Origin: Phycisphaeraceae bacterium
GTDB taxonomy: Bacteria; Planctomycetota; Phycisphaerae; Phycisphaerales; UBA1924
Assembly: GCA_026126345.1 (NCBI GenBank)
Contig: JAHCJH010000006.1
Coordinates: 1 to 50,250 of the forward strand
Length of the DNA stretch: 50,250 nt
Direction: 5' to 3'
A program made the position numbers and the translations under genes. Positions 8,035-17,271 of the stretch are shown one piece after another; position 1 is the stretch's first letter; every line of letters begins with the position of its first letter. The notes beneath the pieces were generated by a model. The model ran no database searches and was not told the origin of the DNA. It saw only the letters and a list, made by a program, of their open reading frames with translations.

Positions 8035-9527
8035 CCCTTGGCCGGCGCGCCGGCGGGCGGCACGGCCTGGGGCTCCGCTGACGGGGCGGCGCCCGCCGGT
8101 TCGTCGCTCCACCCGCCGCCCAGGGCCTTGTAGATGGCCACGAGGTTGGCGCTCAGCACGCCTTCGGACTCCACGAGCTGGTCCTGCAGGTTGAAGAGCG
8201 AGCGCTGGGCGTCGAGCACGTTCTGGAAGTCGGTCAGGCCCTTGGAGTAGAGCGACTCGGAGAGTTCCACCGATCGCTTCGCGGCGTCGACGGCCAGGGC
8301 CAGCGCGGCGCGCCGGACCTGTTCGCGGGCGTGGGCCACGAGGGCGTTCTCAACGTCTTCGACCGCCCGCACCACCACGCCCTGGTAGATCTCCAGCAGC
8401 TGGCGTGTGCGGGTTTCCTGCACCTGGATGTTGGCGCGGATGCGACCGCCGTCGAAGATGCGCCAGGTGATGGCCGGGCCGGCGGAGTAGGCGCGGCTGG
8501 TGGCGTCGAACAGGTTGCCGATCTGGCCGGCCTGCAGGCCGATGGAGCCGTTGAGGCTGAAGCGCGGGTAGAGGTCGGCGACGGCGACGCCGATCAGGGC
8601 GTTCTGCGCCGCCAGGTCGCGCTCGGCGCCGCGGATGTCGGGCCGGCGGCGGAGCAGGTCCGAGGGCAGGCCCGCGGGCACGGCCGACGTGGCCGCGGGG
8701 ATGGGGGCCGGCGCGTCGAGTTCGGCGATGAGCTCGGCGGGGAATCGGCCCAGGAGCACGGCGATGCGGTGCTGGGCGAAGCGGGCGCCGGTCTGGAGCG
8801 AGGGGACCACCGAGCGGGTGGTTTCGAGATTGCTCTTGGCGCGGGAGACGTCGAGCTCGCTGGTAATGCCGGCCTTGAAGCGGGCCTCGGTGAGCTTGAG
8901 CGTTTCTTCCTGGGCGGCGATGTTCTGGCGGGCGATGGCGATGCGCTGCTGGAACGCGCGGAGGTCGATGTAGTTCCGCGCCACTTCGCTGGTCAGCGCG
9001 ACCATGACGTCGCGCCGGAAGTCCTCGGCCGAGGCGATCGTCGCGTCGGCGGATTCGACGGCGCGGCGCACGGCGCCCCAGACGTCGAGCTCCCACGAGG
9101 CATCGAAACCGACGGCGTAGGAGTCGCCGGCTCGGTTGCGCGTGCCCGCCGGCAGATTCACCAGGTCGCTGCTGGGGCGCTGGCGCTGGTAGGTGGCGTT
9201 GGCGTCGAGCGTCGGAAGGCCGCCGGCCTCGGCCCCGCGCCGAAGGGCCCGGGCCTCGGCCACGCGCTGCTCGGCGTACCGCAGGTCGAAGTTGCCCGCG
9301 ATCGCGCGGGCCACCAGGCCGTCGAGCACCGGGTCGTTCAGCGACGTCCACCAGCGCGACAGGTCGGCCTGAAGTCCGGGGGCGCCCGACGGCTCGGCCC
9401 ACGCAGAGGGCGCGTCGATCTTCGGCGGCGCGTAGTCCGGGCCCACGTTGCAGCCCGCCAGAGCGCTGAGCATCGCGACGGGCAGGACCAGCATGGGGCG
9501 GGCGCGGATCGGGGACGGGTGCGTCAT
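8031..9527 (-). CDS. Outer-membrane efflux lipoprotein (NodT/OprM type)
   Basis: 498-residue outer-membrane factor that would form the TolC-like exit duct. The lipobox LSALAGC gives lipidation at Cys 26, and the mature start NVGPDYAPP is the classic NodT signature. Two repeated coiled-coil halves with the motifs NFDLRYAEQRVAEARALRRGA, SWELDVWGAVRRAVES, ARNYIDLRAFQQRIAIA, LLRRRPDIRGAERDLAAQNA and PAITWRIFDGGRIRANI match OprM/CusC proteins throughout. ATG at 9527 is preceded by AAGGA on the minus strand. It is the last gene of the export cluster, 103 bases after the adaptor gene. A Pro/Ala-rich tail of about 25 residues is extra. Confidence 0.93.
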   Translation of the reverse strand: MTHPSPIRARPMLVLPVAMLSALAGCNVGPDYAPPKIDAPSAWAEPSGAPGLQADLSRWWTSLNDPVLDGLVARAIAGNFDLRYAEQRVAEARALRRGAEAGGLPTLDANATYQRQRPSSDLVNLPAGTRNRAGDSYAVGFDASWELDVWGAVRRAVESADATIASAEDFRRDVMVALTSEVARNYIDLRAFQQRIAIARQNIAAQEETLKLTEARFKAGITSELDVSRAKSNLETTRSVVPSLQTGARFAQHRIAVLLGRFPAELIAELDAPAPIPAATSAVPAGLPSDLLRRRPDIRGAERDLAAQNALIGVAVADLYPRFSLNGSIGLQAGQIGNLFDATSRAYSAGPAITWRIFDGGRIRANIQVQETRTRQLLEIYQGVVVRAVEDVENALVAHAREQVRRAALALAVDAAKRSVELSESLYSKGLTDFQNVLDAQRSLFNLQDQLVESEGVLSANLVAIYKALGGGWSDEPAGAAPSAEPQAVPPAGAPAKG

Positions 9528-9630
9528 CGGAATCGTCCTTGCGGGCCGGCGACGGGCCCGGAGTTCTGTTCGTTCGTTCGGTCGGCCGGAGGCGGCGTGT
9601 CCGCCCCGGGAGATCAATAAACGTAGCGCA

Positions 9631-10731
9631 TCACCCGACGGACTTGGTCCCGGCCGGCGCCGGCACGGGCTTCTCGGGCCGGTCCGACGGCGCGTCGATC
9701 CGCACGTCCACCAGCTGGCCCACATAGGCCTTGAGGCTCGACGCGGGGAAGGCATAGATGACCTGAAGCACGCGGGTGTCCACGCGCTCGGTGCTCTCGC
9801 CGGTCAGCGACCGCTTGGGGATCACGTAGGGGTCCACGCGCACGAAGGTGAGCTCGTCGGTGAAGATGTCGGCGTTGCCGCGGAGCGAGGCGCGGGCCTT
9901 GGCGCCGGGGGTGAGCCGCCAGGCGTCGTTCTCGTCGATGTCGACGCGGACCCACAGCACGTCGGCGCGACCGACGACCAGCAGCGGGGTGGCCAGCGCG
10001 CCGGCCTGGGCGAACTCGCCGACGCGCACGTTGCACTGCAGCACGGCCCCGTCGATCGGGCTGCGCACCACCAGGCGCTCCAGATCGGTCTCGGCGGCAC
10101 GCACCAGCGCCCGCGCCGACTCGACCTTCGCCCGCGCGATCTCCAGGTCCGGCTTCCACGCCCCGGCCTTGATCTGCGCCAGCTCGGCCCGGGCGGCCGC
10201 GAGGCGTGCCTCGCCGGTCAGCACCGCGAAGCGGCGGCGGTCGAGATCCTCCTGGACCACCGCGCGCTGATCCGGGACGGCGCGCATCTTTTCGTATTGC
10301 ATGCGCAGATCGTCCAGCAGCGATGCGGCCTCGTCCACGCGCGACTGCACCGGGGCCACGTCCTCCGGTCGGGGCAGTTGCTCCAGACGGGCGAGGTTCG
10401 CGGCGGCTTCCTCCAGCGCGGCGCGGCGCACCGCCAGCTCGGCCCGGAACTGACGGTCGTCGATCCGCAGCAGCGGGTCGCCCGTGCGCACCTGCATGCC
10501 CGGGCGCACCATCACCTCGGCGACGATGCCCGGCAGGTGGGTGCCGATGGCGGTGTTCTGGTTCGCCGACTCGATGATGCCCGAGCCGGCCACCTGCGAC
10601 AGGAACGGCGAGCGGGCGGGCTCGGCCACCGGGGCGGCAACGGGGCGCGGCTGGTTCTCCGAGCGCACCGTGTAGATGGCAAAGCCCAGGCCGGCGAGGG
10701 CCAGGAGCGGGATGATGAGGGATCGGAACAT
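9631..10731 (-). CDS. HlyD-family membrane fusion (adaptor) protein
   Basis: 366 residues. One N-terminal membrane anchor (IIPLLALAGLGFAIYTV), then the halves of a biotinyl-lipoyl-like domain (GIVAEVMVRPGMQVRTGDPLLRID, residues about 68-92, and LVVRSPIDGAVLQCNVRVGEFA later), with a helical hairpin of about 100 residues between them, then a beta-barrel domain (VRVDIDENDAWRLTPGAKA). It would link the ABC permease to the outer-membrane factor in the periplasm. Start at 10731 has GGAGG upstream. The final part (VLQVIYAFP...YVGQLVDVRIDAP) matches the DevB/MacA style of adaptors used with ABC exporters. Gene order and spacing support one operon. Confidence 0.92.
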   Translation of the reverse strand: MFRSLIIPLLALAGLGFAIYTVRSENQPRPVAAPVAEPARSPFLSQVAGSGIIESANQNTAIGTHLPGIVAEVMVRPGMQVRTGDPLLRIDDRQFRAELAVRRAALEEAAANLARLEQLPRPEDVAPVQSRVDEAASLLDDLRMQYEKMRAVPDQRAVVQEDLDRRRFAVLTGEARLAAARAELAQIKAGAWKPDLEIARAKVESARALVRAAETDLERLVVRSPIDGAVLQCNVRVGEFAQAGALATPLLVVGRADVLWVRVDIDENDAWRLTPGAKARASLRGNADIFTDELTFVRVDPYVIPKRSLTGESTERVDTRVLQVIYAFPASSLKAYVGQLVDVRIDAPSDRPEKPVPAPAGTKSVG

Positions 10732-10774
10732 GGGGACCTCCGTGCGGGATCGGGTGCGGTTCGTGCCCGGGGGG

Positions 10775-10796
10775 GCGGCGGGCTCAGGCGGCGGGC

Positions 10797-10800
<4 letters not shown>
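10775..10800. repeat. 13-bp tandem direct repeat at the end of the ABC ATPase gene
   Basis: GCGGCGGGCTCAG occurs twice head to tail (10775-10787, 10788-10800). The second copy contains the ATPase stop codon, the first a spare in-phase-independent TGA. It looks like a simple local duplication. Confidence 0.85.
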
Positions 10801-11558
<758 letters not shown>

Positions 11559-11602
11559 CGGGGCGTTGCCGGGGGAAGAACAGCGGGGCAAGGGGAGGGA
11601 AT

Positions 11603-12748
11603 CTACGCCTTGAACACGATGGCCGGTTCGAGCCTCAGGACGCGCGCGATGGAGAGCAGACCGGCCAGAGTGCAGATAGCCAGGATGGCCACCGCAGCGC
11701 CGGCGAGCACCTGCCAGGGCATGCGGAAGGCCAGGCCCGCCTCGCCCACGATGCGGCCGAGATAGGTCGCGGCCCCGACGCCGATGCCCAGGCCCAGGGC
11801 CCCGACGGTGAGCACCTGGAGCATGGTCATGCGCACCAGCAGCCAGTTGCCGGCGCCCATGGCCTTGAGCGCGCCGTAGTGGCGGAGGTTGTCGAGCGTG
11901 AAGTTGTAGAGCATCTGGCCGGCGATGAGCGTGCCGATGACGAACCCGAGGCCGACGGCCAGGCCGAAGTTCACCAGGATGCCCGTCTCCTTGAGGATGT
12001 ACCCGGCGGTGCGTTCGATGAACTGCTGGCCGGTGAGCGCGTCGAGCCCGGTGGTGCGGGCGATGCGCTCGGCGACGGCGGATACGTCCTGCCCGGGGTC
12101 CACCTTCACGAGCGTGAAGACCATGAGGTTGCGCTCCGGCGGCGCGTAGCGCAGGGCGCGGGTGTAGGTGGTGTAGGTGATCGGCTCCCAGAAGAACGAC
12201 TGGCTGGCGCTGTAGGTGCCGGCGATCACGGCGTCCTTGTCGTTGATGGTGATGCGGTCGCCGACGCGCAGCCCGCGCCCGCCCGAGCGCTTCTGCATCC
12301 ACTTGGTGTCCAGCGCCGCCTCGTCGATGAACACCGCGTTGTCGCCCCGCAGGTCGGCCAGCGTGCCGCGGACGATCCGCGGGGGGCCGCCCAGCAGCGT
12401 GGCGTCGTCGATGCCGATGAGGATGGTGGTCACGCGGGTTCCGTCGGGCAGCCTGGCCTTGAGGAAGCCCTGGTACATGGGCACCGCCCAGCGCACGCCC
12501 TCGACCCCGCGCACGCGCTCGAGCGTCGTGTCGCGGATCGGCAGGGCGTCCTGGCTGAAGCGCACCTGCGGGTCCATCACCCACAGGTCGGCCACGGCGG
12601 TGTCTCGGATGAACGAGCCCGTCTGGTGCGCCAGGCCGATGAGGATCGACGCCTGCTGGGTGATCAGCAGCGCGGCGAAGGCGATGCCCGCCACCAGCCC
12701 GAGGTACTTCAGGCGGTCGCCCACCAGCATCTTGAGCGCCACGGACAT
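11603..12748 (-). CDS. FtsX-like ABC permease, copy 1 (DevC/MacB class)
   Basis: 381 residues with four membrane helices at about 16-38, 259-281, 306-328 and 346-368, and a large periplasmic domain between the first two. That is the MacB/DevC topology of type VII ABC proteins, which transfer mechanical force to the periplasm. The NFTLDNLRHYGALKAMGAGNWLLVRM segment is the coupling region, and the end is RLEPAIVFKA. It is a clear paralogue of the permease at 13593-14786, matching along its entire length. The start overlaps the TetR stop (TGATG), so the regulator and permease are translationally coupled. Confidence 0.92.
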   Translation of the reverse strand: MSVALKMLVGDRLKYLGLVAGIAFAALLITQQASILIGLAHQTGSFIRDTAVADLWVMDPQVRFSQDALPIRDTTLERVRGVEGVRWAVPMYQGFLKARLPDGTRVTTILIGIDDATLLGGPPRIVRGTLADLRGDNAVFIDEAALDTKWMQKRSGGRGLRVGDRITINDKDAVIAGTYSASQSFFWEPITYTTYTRALRYAPPERNLMVFTLVKVDPGQDVSAVAERIARTTGLDALTGQQFIERTAGYILKETGILVNFGLAVGLGFVIGTLIAGQMLYNFTLDNLRHYGALKAMGAGNWLLVRMTMLQVLTVGALGLGIGVGAATYLGRIVGEAGLAFRMPWQVLAGAAVAILAICTLAGLLSIARVLRLEPAIVFKA

Positions 12749-13434
12749 CACGCGCGGGCCCTCCCGACGGCGCGCCGGGGCCCGGCGGGGGCCGGCGCCG
12801 CGGCGCCGCGCGTCAGCCCTTCGATCGCGCACTCGACCACCACCCGCGCCCGCGTCGACAGGGGCCGAAGGTGCACCCACGGGTCGTCGGCGAAGGTGAT
12901 GTGCAGGGCGATGGCGCCGTGGATCGCGGCCCAGAAGGTCTGCGCCACCAGGTGCGCATCGGTCAGGTCCGAGCGGATGCGCCCGGCACGGATCGCCTGC
13001 CGGCACAGCTCCACGAAGTAGGCGTAACTGTCCTGCTCCGGGTCGCCGGCGCGGGCGAGGTCTTCGGGCGCGGGCTCCACGTCCGACTTGGCCGTCATGA
13101 ACATGAAGCGGTAGTGGTTCGGGTGGGCCGCGGCGAAGCGGCAGATGGCCATGCCGATGCGGCGGATGCGTTCGACGGGGTCGGCGACGGCGGCGGCGAC
13201 CTTCTGTTGCTCGACCTGCAGCACCCGGAAGTCGTGCCGGCAGATCGCGCGGATGAGGTCTTCCTTGTCGTTGAAGTGCACGTAGAGGGCCGCTGGCGTG
13301 TAGTCGATCGCCGCGGCGATCTTGCGCATGGAAACCGACTCGACCCCCTCGCGGGCGAACAGGGCGCGGGCGGCGTCGAGGATGCGCCCGTGGACGGCGG
13401 CCTTCTCGCGGGCTCGGCGGGTGGTGCTGGTCAC
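12748..13434 (-). CDS. TetR-family regulator 1
   Basis: 228 residues. The helix-turn-helix (ILDAARALFAREGVESVSMRKIAAAIDYTPAALYVHFNDKEDLIRAI, residues about 17-63) is a textbook TetR N-terminal domain. The C-terminal part is the WHG/TetR_C-like ligand domain (HPNHYRFMFMTAKSDVEPAPE... AQTFWAAIHGAIALHI). The start is GTG at 13434. The stop overlaps the permease start by one base. A perfect palindrome lies 28 bases upstream (13462-13474), so autorepression with control of the exporter genes is likely. The 158-base gap that follows permease 2 gives this regulator its own promoter region. Confidence 0.9.
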   Translation of the reverse strand: MTSTTRRAREKAAVHGRILDAARALFAREGVESVSMRKIAAAIDYTPAALYVHFNDKEDLIRAICRHDFRVLQVEQQKVAAAVADPVERIRRIGMAICRFAAAHPNHYRFMFMTAKSDVEPAPEDLARAGDPEQDSYAYFVELCRQAIRAGRIRSDLTDAHLVAQTFWAAIHGAIALHITFADDPWVHLRPLSTRARVVVECAIEGLTRGAAAPAPAGPRRAVGRARA

Positions 13435-13461
13435 CGGTGGCTCCGAACACCGTTCGTTCAG

Positions 13462-13474
13462 TGAACAGTGTTCA
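13462..13474. promoter_or_regulatory. TetR operator candidate TGAACA-G-TGTTCA
   Basis: Perfect 6+1+6 palindrome 28 bases upstream of the TetR 1 start, overlapping a second, shorter palindrome (GTTC-AGT-GAAC, 13456-13466). An AT-rich patch (ATCGAGTATA) sits beside it, where a promoter could lie. Confidence 0.65.
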
Positions 13475-13592
13475 TCGAGTATACGCCGTTCGGGACGTCC
13501 GTCCACGCCGGGCGGGTGGCGGGCGGGATCTTCGCGCCGTGTTCGGGGTCTCCCACCCCCGCGCCCCGGGGAAGGAGTTTGCCCGGGAGCGG

Positions 13593-14786
13593 CTACGACT
13601 TGAACACGATCGCAGGTTCGAGCCGGATGACCTTGACGATCGACAGCAGCGACGCCAGCACGCAGATCAGCAGCACCGCGACGCCCGTGCCCACCAGCGT
13701 GTGCGGCAGCAGCCGGAACGCCAGCTCGCTGTTGCGCGCGGCGGTGACGCCGAACAGCGTCGCCGCTCCGACGCCCAGGCCGTAGCCGAGCGCCCCCACC
13801 ACCAGCGACTGAAGCACGATCATCCCGAGCAGCCGTCCGTTGCCGGCGCCCATGGCCTTGAGGGCCCCGAAGTGCCGCAGGTTGTCCAGCGTGAAGTTGT
13901 AGAAGGTCTGGCCCGCGATCGCCGTGCCCACCAGGAAGCCCAGGGCCACCGCGATGCCGAAGTTGATCGGGATGCCCGTGTACTTCATGAAGTACATGTA
14001 CGTCTTGCGGCTGAAGTCCCACCCCGTGTACGCCGCCAGGCCCGTCTGCTCGGTGATCGCCCGGCAGAGGTTCTGCACGTCGCGCCCCGGCTCGGCCTTG
14101 ACCAGCACGTACGACAGCAGCTTGCGCTGGCGCGGGGCGTACTGCGTCGCGCGCCCGTAGGTGGTGTAGATCACCGGCTGGCTCTGGAACGTGCGCGACA
14201 CCTCGCAGAAGCCCACCACCACCGCCCGCCGGTCGTTCAGCTCCAGCGTGTCGCCGACTTCCAGCGGGATGCGGGGCCAGTCGGCCGGGATGTTCCCCTC
14301 CTCGTCGCGCGGGGCGCCGGGCGCGGGCTTGGCCAGGCGCGTGCGGGCGCCGACGATATCGACGATCACCGAATCGCTGGCGCGCAGGTCCTCGAGGCGT
14401 CCCTGCACCATGGTGGCCGGTCCGCCGATGAGCGTCGCGTCGTCGATGCCGATCACGTTGCAGTTCTGGAAGGTGCCGTTCTCCATGCGGGCCTGGATCA
14501 GCCCCTTGTACAGCGGCATGGCCCACTGCACGCCCGCGACGCCGCGCACCCGCAGCAGCTGCGTGTCCTGCATGGGCTTGATGTCGTCGATGAACTGGAC
14601 TTTGGGGTCCATCACCCAGATGTCGGGCTGGGCCGTGTCGGTGACGAAGCCGAAGGTTCGGGTCATCAGCCCGATGAAGATGGACACCTGCTGGGTGATC
14701 AGCAGGCTGGCGAAGGTGATCCCGAACAGGATGCCCAGGAACTTGGCGCGGTCGCCGGTCAGCATGCGCAGCGCGACGAAGGTCAT
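13593..14786 (-). CDS. FtsX-like ABC permease, copy 2 (DevC/MacB class)
   Basis: 397-residue paralogue of the permease at 11603-12748. It has the same N-terminal pattern (VALRMLTGDRAKFLGILFGI... LLITQQVSIFIG), the same NFTLDNLRHFGALKAMGAGN coupling segment and the same RLEPAIVFKS end. The periplasmic domain differs by an insertion of about 15-20 residues (near TRLAKPAPGAPRDEEGN). The ATG at 14786 overlaps the stop of TetR 2 by four bases (ATGA). No ATPase or adaptor gene is attached to it directly, so it probably uses the ATPase at 10797-11558, perhaps as a heterodimer with copy 1. I infer this from gene order; it has not been shown. Confidence 0.9.
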   Translation of the reverse strand: MTFVALRMLTGDRAKFLGILFGITFASLLITQQVSIFIGLMTRTFGFVTDTAQPDIWVMDPKVQFIDDIKPMQDTQLLRVRGVAGVQWAMPLYKGLIQARMENGTFQNCNVIGIDDATLIGGPATMVQGRLEDLRASDSVIVDIVGARTRLAKPAPGAPRDEEGNIPADWPRIPLEVGDTLELNDRRAVVVGFCEVSRTFQSQPVIYTTYGRATQYAPRQRKLLSYVLVKAEPGRDVQNLCRAITEQTGLAAYTGWDFSRKTYMYFMKYTGIPINFGIAVALGFLVGTAIAGQTFYNFTLDNLRHFGALKAMGAGNGRLLGMIVLQSLVVGALGYGLGVGAATLFGVTAARNSELAFRLLPHTLVGTGVAVLLICVLASLLSIVKVIRLEPAIVFKS

Positions 14787-15475
14787 CCGGCCGACCCCGC
14801 CCGGGGCGCGCCGCCCCGCAGCGATTCCAGCCCCGCCATGCTGAAATCGGTGACGGCCTCGGCCAGCACGCGCCGGCCCTCGGCGTCGAGGGGGATCGTC
14901 GGCGTCAGGCGCGAGATCGCGGTCCGCGCGTGCTTGTAGAACATGCACTGCCCGACCACCGCGTACGCCGCGCGGCGGACCGAGACCGCGTCCGGCCCGT
15001 TCCCGACCACGTGCCGGATCACGCGCTCCAGCCGCTCGAACTGGGGCTTGAGGTACCGCTCGGCCAGGCCGTCCATCAGGCCGCTGGGCTCGATCAGTTC
15101 TCGGAACATCAGCTTGCCCTGCCAGGGCGGGCGGCCCTCGTCGAGCATGCGCTCCAGATACATGCTCACGAACTGGCGCATCTGCTCGCGGGGCTGCGAT
15201 TCGTTTTCAACCGCCGGCACGGGGTACCGCTGAGCCGAGTCCAGGGCCGCGTACTCCAGCGCCTGGTGGTAGAGCGTCGCCTTGTCGCCGAAGTGGTAGT
15301 TCACCGCCGCGATGTTCGCGTGCGCCCGCCGGCAGATGTCGCGGACGGTCGCGTCGCGGTAGCCCCGGTCGGCGAACTCCTCTCCCGCCGCGACCAGCAG
15401 CCGCATCCGCGTCTCGGGGCCCTTGGCCGAGCGGCGCTTGGTCTTGGGCGTTGTGTCGCTCGGCCGTCCGGCCAT
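14783..15475 (-). CDS. TetR-family regulator 2, CecR-like
   Basis: 230 residues. The N-terminal helix-turn-helix (LLVAAGEEFADRGYRDATVRDICRRAHANIAAVNYHFGDKATLY) has the NxAAVNYHFGxK form found in CecR/YbiH and related proteins. The C-terminal portion (GKLMFRELIEPSGLMDGLAERYLKPQFERLERVI) matches the CecR-type ligand domain (DUF1956). In E. coli CecR controls an ABC exporter with an HlyD partner, which fits the neighbours here. ATG 15475 is chosen over ATG 15493 because of AGGGAGG at 15480-15486. It overlaps the downstream permease by ATGA. A 14-bp palindrome lies 24 bases upstream. Confidence 0.9.
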   Translation of the reverse strand: MAGRPSDTTPKTKRRSAKGPETRMRLLVAAGEEFADRGYRDATVRDICRRAHANIAAVNYHFGDKATLYHQALEYAALDSAQRYPVPAVENESQPREQMRQFVSMYLERMLDEGRPPWQGKLMFRELIEPSGLMDGLAERYLKPQFERLERVIRHVVGNGPDAVSVRRAAYAVVGQCMFYKHARTAISRLTPTIPLDAEGRRVLAEAVTDFSMAGLESLRGGAPRAGSAG

Positions 15476-15479
15476 GGGA

Positions 15480-15486
15480 CCTCCCT
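15480..15486 (-). promoter_or_regulatory. Ribosome binding site fixing the TetR 2 start
   Basis: AGGGAGG on the minus strand, four bases before ATG 15475; it selects this start over the in-frame ATG at 15493. Confidence 0.7.
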
Positions 15487-15498
15487 GCACCATCGTAT

Positions 15499-15512
15499 CA
15501 AACACTTGTTTG
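15499..15512. promoter_or_regulatory. TetR operator candidate CAAACA-CT-TGTTTG
   Basis: Perfect 6+2+6 palindrome 24 bases upstream of TetR 2 and about 97 bases upstream of the divergent S41 gene. The form CAAACAnnTGTTTG is a common TetR-type site. It is the most AT-rich point of this intergenic region. Confidence 0.7.
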
Positions 15513-15608
15513 CCGTCCACTCCCGTCGCCGGGCCGCCCGCGACGGGACCGGGTTCCGGGCGCATCTCTACGATCAGCGCGGCCAGATTCCCGGCCTCGG
15601 AGCGTTGC

Positions 15609-17132
15609 ATGCCTCCAACCCGACGTTCGTTCTTCCATTCATGGCGCCCGGTCTGCGCCGCCGCTTCGGTTCTGGCCGCGGCGGCGATGGCGGGCTGCGC
15701 CTCGGAGCGTGCGGCGGCACCGGCCGGCACGGCGTCGGTGTCGGCCGTCGGCGGTGATCGGCAGGCCGCCGAGCGCGAGAAGGACCTGGCGTCGTTCGAC
15801 CAGGTGTGGACCACGGTGCGCGACCAGCACTACGACCCGGCGCTCAACGGGGTGGACTGGGAAGCGGCCCGCGCGGAACTGAGGCCCAAGGTGGAGGCCG
15901 CCGGCGACCGCGAGCAGGCGCGCAGCGCCATGCGCGAGTTGCTGGCGCGGCTGGGCCAGTCGCACTTTTCGATCCTACCCGCCGAGGCGTACGAAGCGCC
16001 CGCGGAGCGTCGCGCCGAGCACGCGGGCAACTCCGGCGCCGGCCCGGATGGCGGTGGCCTCGCGGTCGGCGGCGGCGGGGCGGGCCGATGGGCAGCGGGG
16101 AACCCGGTGGCGCGCAGCGGCGAGGGTGAAACCGGTGTGCGCATCCGGATGATCGACGGTCAGCCGGTGGTCGCGGCGGTCGACCCCACGAGCCTGGCGG
16201 CGCGCGCCGGGGTTCGGCCGGGGTGGCGGCTGGTGCGCATCGGCGATCGCGACGTGGCGACGCTGGTGGAGCGGCTGGCCCGGGCGGTGCCCGATGCGCG
16301 AACGCTGCCGATGATGCAGGCGATGGCGCTCGAGTCGCGCCTGGCGACCGACGCGGGCGCCGGCGTGCGCGCCACGTTCGAGGACGGCACGGGCCGCCTG
16401 CTGGAGGTCGTTGTGCCCAGCGGCTCCCCCCGCGGCAACGTATCGAAGATGATGAACCTGCCCGATACGCACGTGCGTTTGGAAGACCGGTGGCTGGAGG
16501 GGCACGTCGGCTACATCAGCCTCAACATCTTCCTCGATCCGCCGCGGGTGATGGACGCGTTCGGCAAGGCGGTGGAACGCTACCGCGACGGCGGGGCGCG
16601 CGGGCTGGTGATCGACCTGCGCGGCAACCCCGGCGGCGTGGGCGCGATGGCGATGGGCATGGGCGGCTGGTTCGTGGACCGGCCCAACCTGCGGCTGGGT
16701 GAGATGATCACCCGGGCGGGCCGGCTGAAATTCGTGCTCAACCCGCGCCTGGAGCCGTACATGGGCCCGCTGGCGGTGCTGGTGGACGAATGCTCGGCCA
16801 GCACGTCGGAAATCCTGGCCGGCGGGCTGAAGGACATCGGTCGAGCCCGGGTCTTCGGCGTCGCCACCCCGGGCATGGCGTTGCCGTCGATGATCGTGCC
16901 CCTGCCCAACGGCGACCGCTTCCAGTACGCGTTCGCCAACTACATCAGCGCCGGCGGCAAGCCGCTGGAGGCGTCGGGCGTGACCCCCGACGAGCCTTCC
17001 GGGCTCACGCGGGCCGCGCTGCTGGCGGGGCACGACCCGGTGCTGAACGCCGCGCTGGCGTGGATCGCTTCGGCCCCCGGCACATCCCAGCCGGGCTTGG
17101 ACACCGGGGCAAAACCCGAGGCCAAGCCCTGA
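15609..17132 (+). CDS. S41-family peptidase-like lipoprotein with PDZ domain
   Basis: 507 residues. Lipobox AAAMAGC gives lipidation at Cys 30. The domain order is an N-terminal helical cap (FDQVWTTVRDQHYDPALNGVDW, about 60-130), a PDZ domain (VVAAVDPTSLAARAGVRPGWRLVRIGDRDV, about 180-225), then the S41 protease core with YISLNIF, LVIDLRGNPGG and VLVDECSASTSEILAGGLKD. The serine in TSE (Ser 400) aligns with the catalytic serine of C-terminal processing peptidases. The FGK lysine expected about 20 residues later is not there: the sequence is VFGVATPGMALPSMIV. That form occurs in tricorn-like S41 members, so this is either a different catalytic arrangement or an inactive enzyme. It is divergent from the exporter cluster. 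Confidence 0.85.
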   Translation: MPPTRRSFFHSWRPVCAAASVLAAAAMAGCASERAAAPAGTASVSAVGGDRQAAEREKDLASFDQVWTTVRDQHYDPALNGVDWEAARAELRPKVEAAGDREQARSAMRELLARLGQSHFSILPAEAYEAPAERRAEHAGNSGAGPDGGGLAVGGGGAGRWAAGNPVARSGEGETGVRIRMIDGQPVVAAVDPTSLAARAGVRPGWRLVRIGDRDVATLVERLARAVPDARTLPMMQAMALESRLATDAGAGVRATFEDGTGRLLEVVVPSGSPRGNVSKMMNLPDTHVRLEDRWLEGHVGYISLNIFLDPPRVMDAFGKAVERYRDGGARGLVIDLRGNPGGVGAMAMGMGGWFVDRPNLRLGEMITRAGRLKFVLNPRLEPYMGPLAVLVDECSASTSEILAGGLKDIGRARVFGVATPGMALPSMIVPLPNGDRFQYAFANYISAGGKPLEASGVTPDEPSGLTRAALLAGHDPVLNAALAWIASAPGTSQPGLDTGAKPEAKP

Positions 17133-17271
17133 TCGAGCGAGCCGGGCGTTTCACGATGGTGCGCCCGAAACGGTCCGACGGCCGAACCGAGCAATAATCG
17201 ACCGGCCGCCGTTGGGCGGGACCGGGACTTTCAACGGACGGAACCAGACCCTTTCTTCTCAGGAGCGATCG

